From contig CANNCW010000001.1 in NCBI GenBank assembly GCA_947503345.1, positions 682,001 through 746,000 on the forward strand: DNA of 64,000 nucleotides, in the 5' to 3' direction. The number at the start of each line of letters is the position of its first letter. Position 1 is the stretch's first letter. Source of the DNA: an uncultured Kangiella sp. GTDB taxonomy: Bacteria; Pseudomonadota; Gammaproteobacteria; Enterobacterales; Kangiellaceae. This document shows positions 56,782 through 64,000 of this stretch, piece after piece. The translations under genes were made by a program, and so were the position numbers. The notes beneath the pieces were generated by a model. That model was not told where the DNA came from. It ran no database searches and saw only the letters and a program-made list of their open reading frames with translations.

Positions 56782-57207
56782 ATGAAACCATCCATTTTAT
56801 TTCTTTGTACTGGCAATTCCTGTCGTAGCCAGATGGCTGAAGGCTGGGGTAAGGCATTACGATCTCAAGCTTTTGACTTTTATTCTGCAGGAATAGAAAA
56901 GCACGGCAAAAACCCTAACGCTATAAGAGTTATGGCGGAGGCCAGTGTTGATATTTCTAATCAAGAATCTGAAACAGTAAATGAATTACCCATTCAGAAT
57001 TTTGATTATGTTATTACAGTATGTGGACATGCCGATGAGCATTGTCCTTACTTTCCTGCAAAAACCAAAATTATCCATTTTGGTTTTGATGATCCTCCTA
57101 AATTAGCTTTAGCTTTTGAGGATCATGAACAACAGCTTGATTGTTATCGAAAAGTGCGTGATGAAATAAAGGAATTTGTTTTATCCATTGAAGATCATTT
57201 AGAGTAA
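56782..57207 (+). CDS. arsC: arsenate reductase, thioredoxin-coupled (LMW-PTP fold)
   Basis: 141 residues with the phosphatase-like P-loop CTGNSCRS, Cys9 to Arg15 (CX5R). The two resolving cysteines are Cys81 and Cys88 in VCGHADEHC, so the three-Cys relay of S. aureus pI258-type ArsC is complete. It reduces arsenate to arsenite for export. No arsB, acr3 or arsR is in the window, so it is an isolated copy. The last 13 bases overlap the end of the convergent acyltransferase gene. Confidence 0.9.
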   Translation: MKPSILFLCTGNSCRSQMAEGWGKALRSQAFDFYSAGIEKHGKNPNAIRVMAEASVDISNQESETVNELPIQNFDYVITVCGHADEHCPYFPAKTKIIHFGFDDPPKLALAFEDHEQQLDCYRKVRDEIKEFVLSIEDHLE

Positions 57208-58097
57208 GGGTTTTTTGAACCATCCTCTGTTGTTTTAAATCGTTTATAGCTCCATTGATACTGTTCTGGATAGTCCCGTATCATTTTTTCTAGTTCAAGA
57301 TTTAGCTTTTCAGAATACTCCTGCTCGCTTAACTCAGGATCAATATCAACCACCGGTAGAAAAATATCGTATTTGCCACATGGCTTTTGAATAGCCGCGA
57401 TTTGATAAATTTTTGCATTAGCTTTTTTCTGAACTTTTTGAATTAGATTCATCGTTTTGGCTTTCTTACCAAAAAAAGGAACAAAGACCCCAGTATTTCC
57501 TCCTGGCTCTTGATCAGATAATAAAGCTGCTACTTTGCAATCTTTTAAAACTTTTAAAAATTCTCGCAACCCCTTGGAGTCACCCGGCACCATTGCGGTT
57601 GTGTTTTTACAACGCCCTTTACAAATTATTTCGTCTAATTCTTGATAACGAGGTTTTCTGTACATACAGGTAAAGTCAAAAGTTTTACCCAAATAGAATA
57701 AAGCCACCTCCCAATTACCAATATGACTGCCCGTAATTAAAATGCCTTGGCCATTCGCTATGTCTTGCTTAATTTTATCTGCACCATAAACTTGGTCTAA
57801 CCAATCTTCAATACAAGGTCTAAGCCAAGCTTTGGCTATTTCCGGAGCAATCTTAAAAGTATGAATCAAGCTTTCTTTAGCCAACTTTTTTTGCCAAGCT
57901 TGTGATCTATCTGGATAACAAATACCAATATTTACTTTGCTGACATAATAAGATCTGCTATTGAATAACATTGCCAATCGAGCCATAAAACTCATAAAAG
58001 GTTTTGTTAACCAAAGAGGCAGTTTTGCAAAAATCCAAATCACACCATAAATGGCCCGAGTTTTAAACGGCTTTGATTGACTCTTTTTCTGACTCAT
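57195..58097 (-). CDS. LpxL/HtrB-family acyltransferase
   Basis: 300 residues with an N-terminal membrane-associated segment and a lysophospholipid/lipid A acyltransferase core: the catalytic HIGNWE (His-x4-Glu) is at about 121-126, and SDQEPGGNTGVFVPFFGKKAKT near 193-215 is the conserved acceptor region. It likely adds a secondary acyl chain to lipid A or acts in a related acylation at the inner membrane. It is somewhat divergent from E. coli LpxL/LpxM, so I do not choose between them. Confidence 0.85.
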   Translation of the reverse strand: MSQKKSQSKPFKTRAIYGVIWIFAKLPLWLTKPFMSFMARLAMLFNSRSYYVSKVNIGICYPDRSQAWQKKLAKESLIHTFKIAPEIAKAWLRPCIEDWLDQVYGADKIKQDIANGQGILITGSHIGNWEVALFYLGKTFDFTCMYRKPRYQELDEIICKGRCKNTTAMVPGDSKGLREFLKVLKDCKVAALLSDQEPGGNTGVFVPFFGKKAKTMNLIQKVQKKANAKIYQIAAIQKPCGKYDIFLPVVDIDPELSEQEYSEKLNLELEKMIRDYPEQYQWSYKRFKTTEDGSKNPYSK

Positions 58098-58114
58098 ATT
58101 TCGCTTGTCTCAAC

Positions 58115-58138
58115 AAAAAAATGCCAGCGATGCTGGCA
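58115..58138 (-). terminator. terminator of dsbA
   Basis: TGCCAGC / GCTGGCA stem with a GAT loop, T-run on the minus strand from the A6-7 run at 58115-58121. It lies between dsbA and the acyltransferase gene. Confidence 0.85.
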
Positions 58139-58162
58139 CTTTTTTAAAAAGTAATAATAAAC

Positions 58163-58792
58163 TTACTTAGATTTCTCTAACGGCAGCTCATTCAGTAATC
58201 TATCAAGTTGTTGGTAATTTTTCACTTCATATTTTTGATTAACCACAAATTTAGGAAAGCTCGTTACTTTAAAATCCCTAACCATTTTCTTCGCATGTTG
58301 AACTTTACTCGCTACAGCAAAAGAGTTGTAGGCTTTATCAAATGCTTCCTTATCAATCCCTGCTTTTGCAAAAATTGGGTATAAATCTTTTTTCGTGCGC
58401 ACAATTTTTTTATCGCGATGCCATTGATTAAAAATACCCATATGAACTTGATCCAAAACACCTAAAACTTCAGCAGTATAATAACCCTGAGTTAAATGTG
58501 GAACTTGCCCCATAAACACCGGTACCTGAATAAACTCAATGCTTTCAGATTTTTGTGGTAACCATTTGTGAATAAAACCTTCCATATTGTAGCAGTGTGG
58601 ACAGGTATAAGAGAAAAACTCTATCACTTGTGGTTTTTGGATCCCTTTAGTACCTTCTATCACAGCGTAATCTGTGCCTTCTTTAAAGTTACTAGCTTTT
58701 ACAGGGCTAGCTGGCGTAGCACTATCTGCGCATGCAACCTGACTTAATGCTAATAATGAAAACGCTGCTATAAATAATGACTTTAATTTCAT
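58163..58792 (-). CDS. dsbA: thiol:disulfide interchange protein DsbA
   Basis: A 209-residue periplasmic oxidase that introduces disulfides into exported proteins. Signal peptide 1-22 (VACA-D). The thioredoxin-fold active site CPHC is at 64-67 and the cis-Pro loop is TSFPKFVV near residue 178. Single gene; the partner dsbB is not in the window. Length and motif match the DsbA/DsbL group. Confidence 0.94.
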   Translation of the reverse strand: MKLKSLFIAAFSLLALSQVACADSATPASPVKASNFKEGTDYAVIEGTKGIQKPQVIEFFSYTCPHCYNMEGFIHKWLPQKSESIEFIQVPVFMGQVPHLTQGYYTAEVLGVLDQVHMGIFNQWHRDKKIVRTKKDLYPIFAKAGIDKEAFDKAYNSFAVASKVQHAKKMVRDFKVTSFPKFVVNQKYEVKNYQQLDRLLNELPLEKSK

Positions 58793-58835
58793 TTTGACCT
58801 CTTAAACTCTTCTTACAAGATAAACATCTTATACT

Positions 58836-60671
58836 TTATTCAACTGTCACTGATTTTGCCAAGTTTCTTGGCTGATCAACGTCAGTTCCTTTGATCACCG
58901 CTACATAGTAAGACAATAATTGTAAAGGAATTGTATAAACTATGGGAGCTGTAATCTCATATTTACTTTTTACTGACAATACCTTTATACCATCAGTTTC
59001 CTGAATTTTAGCTGACTCGTCAGCAAACACATAAAGCTGTCCACCACGCGATCGCACTTCTTCAATGTTTGATTTTAATTTTTCTAACAAACTATCATTT
59101 GGCGCTACCACAACAATCGGCATTTCTTTATCAATTAGTGCCAGTGGACCATGCTTTAATTCACCTGCAGCATAAGCTTCTGCATGAATATAAGATATTT
59201 CTTTAAGTTTTAATGCACCTTCCATAGCGATAGGGTATTGCTGTCCACGACCTAAGAAAAGGGTGTGGTATTTCTCGGCAAATGCTTTTGAAAGCTCTTC
59301 AATTTCTTTTGCTTGCTCTAAGGCATCTTGAATTTCACTAGGCAAGTGCTCCAAAGCAATGGCTAACTCCTTTTCCTTTTCTTCTGACAAGCCTTTAGCT
59401 TTGGCGATTGAAACCATCAGTAACAATAATGAAACTAACTGGGCGGTAAAAGCCTTAGTCGAAGCAACTCCAATTTCCGTTCCAGCACGAGTAATTAAAG
59501 TAAAATCTGATTCTCGAACCATAGAAGAGGCAGGGGAGTTACAGACAGTCAAACTTCCCAGGTAACCTTCTGTTTTAGCTTTTTTCAATGCCGCTAAAGT
59601 ATCAGCAGTCTCTCCAGACTGTGAAATCGTAATAAACAAACTATTATCTAATACTGCAGTTTTTCTATAACGATATTCACTAGCGATTTCCACTAAACAA
59701 GGAATACCTATAACATCTTCTACCCAGTACTTCGCAACCATAGCTGCATGATAAGAAGTTCCGCAAGCAATAATTTGCAGGGCTTGAGTTTGCTCAAAAA
59801 CTTTATTTGCATTTTCACCTAAAGTTTCTACAAAAATCTTGTGGTTAACTAATCGCCCTTCTAAGGATTCATTAACAACTTGTGGTTGCTCATAAATTTC
59901 TTTTAACATGAAGTGGCGATATTTGCCTTTATCCACCGCATCATGTTGCAAATCGGAAACTTCAAAATCTCTAGTAACCTTTTCTCCCGATGAATTTAAA
60001 ATACTGACGCTAGCTCTTGTAACTTCCGCAACTTCGCCTTCTTCTAAATACAAAAACTCTCGAGTTACTGGTAACAGCGCCAATTGATCAGAAGCTATAA
60101 AGTTCTCGCCTATACCTTTACCAATAACTAATGGTGAACCAGAACGTGCAACCACCATCCTGTCTGGCTGATTCGCATCAATTGCAACTGTTCCATAAGC
60201 TCCTTCAAGTTTACGGGTAGCTGAAAGTAAAGCCTGCAATAAAGAACCCGCTGTTTTCAATTCATGATGCAACAAATGTGCCATTACTTCTGTATCGGTA
60301 TCCGAATTAAAAACATAACCCAATGCTTTCAGTTCATCACGTAATTCGTCATGATTCTCGATAATGCCATTATGTACCAAAGCGATATTATTCTCGGACA
60401 TGTGCGGGTGTGCGTTCTTTTCATTAGGCTCGCCATGAGTAGCCCAACGCGTATGCGCAATTCCTAACCCACCAGCAACAGGGCTTTCACTTAGAGCTTT
60501 ATCTAGCTCTGACACTTTACCAACTCTACGAATACGTTGAATGCCTTCATGTTCGGAGTCATATAAAGCTACGCCAGCAGAGTCATAACCGCGATATTCT
60601 AACCGCTTTAAACCTTCTACTAATATCTGGCTAACATCTCTTTGCGCTATAGCGCCTACAATGCCACACAT
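58836..60671 (-). CDS. glmS: glutamine-fructose-6-phosphate aminotransferase
   Basis: 611 residues. The N-terminal glutaminase has the catalytic Cys2 ([10 protein letters not shown]), and [13 protein letters not shown] follows. The two SIS domains (from about 285) hold [18 protein letters not shown] and the C-terminal NLAKSVTVE. It makes glucosamine-6-phosphate, the entry step to peptidoglycan and LPS. The start overlaps the glmU stop by one base, so the two steps of UDP-GlcNAc synthesis are translationally coupled. Confidence 0.98.
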   Translation of the reverse strand: MCGIVGAIAQRDVSQILVEGLKRLEYRGYDSAGVALYDSEHEGIQRIRRVGKVSELDKALSESPVAGGLGIAHTRWATHGEPNEKNAHPHMSENNIALVHNGIIENHDELRDELKALGYVFNSDTDTEVMAHLLHHELKTAGSLLQALLSATRKLEGAYGTVAIDANQPDRMVVARSGSPLVIGKGIGENFIASDQLALLPVTREFLYLEEGEVAEVTRASVSILNSSGEKVTRDFEVSDLQHDAVDKGKYRHFMLKEIYEQPQVVNESLEGRLVNHKIFVETLGENANKVFEQTQALQIIACGTSYHAAMVAKYWVEDVIGIPCLVEIASEYRYRKTAVLDNSLFITISQSGETADTLAALKKAKTEGYLGSLTVCNSPASSMVRESDFTLITRAGTEIGVASTKAFTAQLVSLLLLMVSIAKAKGLSEEKEKELAIALEHLPSEIQDALEQAKEIEELSKAFAEKYHTLFLGRGQQYPIAMEGALKLKEISYIHAEAYAAGELKHGPLALIDKEMPIVVVAPNDSLLEKLKSNIEEVRSRGGQLYVFADESAKIQETDGIKVLSVKSKYEITAPIVYTIPLQLLSYYVAVIKGTDVDQPRNLAKSVTVE

Positions 60672-62050
60672 TATTTTTTATCCTCTTTTCTTTCTATTTT
60701 TATCGGTCTTTGCCAATCTTCTAAATGTTTTTGGCGTGTCCTACTTATCGCTAAATTATCGCTTGGCACGTCTTTGGTTATTGTTGAACCAGCACCAACC
60801 GTGGCCATTTTTCCAATCGTTACTGGAGCAACTAATTGAGAGTCTGATCCGATAAAAGCACCGTCTTCAATCACCGTCTGAAATTTATTCACACCATCAT
60901 AATTGCAAGTGATAACGCCAGCACCAATATTAACTTTTTCACCAACGGTTGCATCACCGATATATGCTAAATGGCTCGCTTTACTACCTTTACCTAACAC
61001 CGTTTTTTTAGTTTCAACAAAGTTTCCGATAAAGGCTTCATCTTTTAATTCTGTATTGGGACGAATTCTTGCAAAAGGTCCAACTTGGCAATCTTTACCA
61101 ATGGTAGCGCCATCAATCATGCAATTAGCTTTAATGTGTGTTGCTTCGCCAATTACACAATCTTTTAAAATCACATTTGCATCTATTTGTGCACCAGTCT
61201 TAATTGAAACATTGCCTTCAATAATAACATTTACATCAATTAAGACATCAGATTGACATTCCAGTTCGCCGCGTATATCAATTCGACTAGGATCAATTAA
61301 AGTCACACCTTTTTGCATAAGTGCATCGGCCTGCGACAATTGATAAGCTCTTTCTAATTGTGCCAATTGGACTCTACTGTTTACGCCTTCTACTTCAATC
61401 GCGGAACTAGGGTGACTAGCAATAACACCAGCTTCATCAGCCGCCATTGCAATGGTATCAGTTAAGTAATATTCGTTTTGAGCATTGTTATTATCAACGT
61501 TTTTTAGCCAACGATTTAAATCTGTACCTTTAGCCACCAAGATCCCTGTATTAACTTCATCTATTAACAATTGATCTTGGTTTGCATCTTTCTGTTCTAC
61601 GATAGCAACAACTTGGTCGTTATTATTACGAACGATTCGCCCATAACCTTGAGGATTATCCAACTTAACAGTTAATAGACCTAAACCGTTCTTCGGCGTT
61701 TGCTCCACTAATGATTTCAATGTTTCAGTCTTAATTAATGGCACATCGCCATATAGTACTAAAACTAAGTTTTCAGATTTAACAAATGGCAGCGCCTGGT
61801 CCACGGCATGACCAGTGCCTAATTGCTCTGCTTGCTCAGCAATAACCACCTTTTGTGCGGATAACTCTGCTTTAACTTGATCAATCCCATGACCCGCAAC
61901 CACAACAACCTGCTCAGCATTTAATTGGTTAGCGGCATCAATCACATGTTGCAACATTGGCTTGCCCGCAATGGGATGCAAAACCTTAGGCATAGAAGAT
62001 TGCATACGAGTTCCTTTACCCGCTGCTAATATTACGACGCTTAGTCCCAT
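60671..62050 (-). CDS. glmU: bifunctional N-acetylglucosamine-1-phosphate uridyltransferase / glucosamine-1-phosphate acetyltransferase
   Basis: 459 residues. The N-terminal uridyltransferase carries [18 protein letters not shown] (7-24). The C-terminal left-handed beta-helix acetyltransferase contains [20 protein letters not shown] and [14 protein letters not shown]. It makes UDP-GlcNAc. It is transcribed downstream of the atp operon but is separated from atpC by a terminator, and is coupled to glmS. Confidence 0.97.
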   Translation of the reverse strand: MGLSVVILAAGKGTRMQSSMPKVLHPIAGKPMLQHVIDAANQLNAEQVVVVAGHGIDQVKAELSAQKVVIAEQAEQLGTGHAVDQALPFVKSENLVLVLYGDVPLIKTETLKSLVEQTPKNGLGLLTVKLDNPQGYGRIVRNNNDQVVAIVEQKDANQDQLLIDEVNTGILVAKGTDLNRWLKNVDNNNAQNEYYLTDTIAMAADEAGVIASHPSSAIEVEGVNSRVQLAQLERAYQLSQADALMQKGVTLIDPSRIDIRGELECQSDVLIDVNVIIEGNVSIKTGAQIDANVILKDCVIGEATHIKANCMIDGATIGKDCQVGPFARIRPNTELKDEAFIGNFVETKKTVLGKGSKASHLAYIGDATVGEKVNIGAGVITCNYDGVNKFQTVIEDGAFIGSDSQLVAPVTIGKMATVGAGSTITKDVPSDNLAISRTRQKHLEDWQRPIKIERKEDKK

Positions 62051-62086
62051 GACTGTCCTATTTAATATTTTTATAAACCATAATAT

Positions 62087-62112
62087 AAAAAGGGTAGCAA
62101 GAGCTACCCTTT
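62087..62112 (-). terminator. terminator of the atp operon
   Basis: AAGGGTAGC / GCTACCCTT stem with a 4-base loop, then a T-run on the minus strand (A-run 62087-62091). It lies just past atpC and before glmU. Confidence 0.85.
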
Positions 62113-62147
62113 AGTAAGCATTTTCATACTTTTTTACTATTTATCAG

Positions 62148-62573
62148 TTACTTACCAGCTTTTTTCTTGATAGAACGCAAGGTTCTAAGCTGTGCAACTG
62201 CCGCAGCTAATTCCGCTGCAGCTTTAGAGTATTCGATTTCAGAAGTTTGATCTGCTAGAGCTTCACGAGCTTGTTTTTCCGCTTCGATTGCTTTTGCTTC
62301 ATCAACATCCTCAGCCCGAACCGCTGTATCCGCCAAAACGGTAACTTGGTGTGGTTGGATTTCTAGCATTCCGCCAGAAACGTAGAAGAACTCTTCTACT
62401 CCGCCAGCCATAGTCACTTTAATTTGACCAGGATTTAGCGAGGTTAATAACGGAGCATGACCAGGCTCAACACCTAATTCCCCCAAGTCACCGGTTGCGA
62501 TCAAACGCTCAACCTGACCTGAGAAAATTTCATTCTCTGCACTAACGATGTCTAAATGTACTGTTGTTGCCAT
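62148..62573 (-). CDS. atpC: F1F0 ATP synthase epsilon subunit
   Basis: 141 residues from the ATG at 62573 ([19 protein letters not shown]), with GAGAAAG before it; an upstream start at 62594 adds seven residues and is not needed. [21 protein letters not shown] is the beta-barrel core, and the helical hairpin is at the C terminus. It regulates rotary catalysis in the F1 head. Last gene of the atp operon. Confidence 0.96.
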   Translation of the reverse strand: MATTVHLDIVSAENEIFSGQVERLIATGDLGELGVEPGHAPLLTSLNPGQIKVTMAGGVEEFFYVSGGMLEIQPHQVTVLADTAVRAEDVDEAKAIEAEKQAREALADQTSEIEYSKAAAELAAAVAQLRTLRSIKKKAGK

Positions 62574-62637
62574 ATTCTTTCTCGCTCTTTTCAAACCTTC
62601 CCATTAACAAAAAGGGAAGGTCAATCTAAACCGAGGC

Positions 62638-64000
<1,363 letters not shown>

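Noticed and set aside
60903..61256. 117-codon open frame on the plus strand inside glmU
   Set aside because: It is antisense to a well-conserved housekeeping gene, has no ribosome site and encodes a low-complexity sequence.

Overview
The window is ordinary, densely packed chromosome from an AT-rich gammaproteobacterium, probably marine and aerobic. The evidence is the gene set: gmk-rpoZ-spoT-trmH with recG nearby, glyQ-glyS, hldE and gmhB (heptose for LPS), an LpxL/HtrB-type acyltransferase, glmU-glmS directly after atpD-atpC, OxyR with both redox cysteines, RarD, SlyD, TonB-dependent uptake, DsbA and two cytochrome c5-type proteins. A Kangiella/Oceanospirillales/Alteromonadales-like host is a guess from gene content and low GC; no 16S or tRNA gene is present to settle it. 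I see no phage, insertion sequence, CRISPR array, rRNA or tRNA, and no gene-free stretch longer than about 250 bases.

Layout. 1-3.2 kb: 3' end of an MMPL/RND exporter, a LolA-like periplasmic protein and a TetR regulator, closed by a terminator. 3.2-6.1 kb: AraC regulator plus FGGY sugar kinase, divergent from a small cupredoxin-like exported protein. 6.1-11.6 kb: oligopeptidase A, then an envelope-polymer segment with a CDP-glycerol glycerophosphotransferase-like protein, a HIT-glycerol-3-phosphate cytidylyltransferase fusion, and hldE. 11.7-19 kb: glutathione reductase, TraB/GumN protein, ATP-grasp enzyme, PAS-PAS-GGDEF-EAL protein, gamma carbonic anhydrase, DUF481 outer-membrane protein. 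19-25.1 kb: glyQ-glyS-gmhB-SDR operon, tag, a small membrane protein, DUF1285, tusA. 25.2-30.9 kb: a large beta-propeller/amidohydrolase, a small lipoprotein, two cytochromes c5, rarD.

30.9-35.7 kb: a SIMPL protein and a bacterial pepsin homologue form a gene pair downstream of a TonB receptor with His/Glu-rich loops and a small CxxC exported protein, which suggests metal (zinc?) uptake. 35.8-39.8 kb: ThrE exporter, nuclease lipoprotein, an ECF sigma/DUF6768/LAS-peptidase operon and a YiiX-like papain-fold hydrolase. 39.9-51.3 kb: mdh, oxyR-recG, a rhodanese-methyltransferase fusion with a DUF418 membrane protein, then yicC-gmk-rpoZ-spoT-ridA-trmH. 51.5-58.1 kb: an orphan HEPN-like gene and a structured palindrome, apaG-apaH, SDR, LysR, MAPEG, slyD, arsC, acyltransferase. 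58.1-64 kb: dsbA, glmS, glmU, atpC and the 3' part of atpD.

The most unusual items are the HIT-TagD fusion facing a CDP-glycerol polymerase-like gene across a 33-bp palindrome, the pepsin-family protease with a DCGS second motif, the ECF/DUF6768/peptidase operon, the HEPN-like orphan, the rhodanese-methyltransferase fusion without a catalytic Cys, and a consensus-perfect OxyR half-site in front of oxyR.
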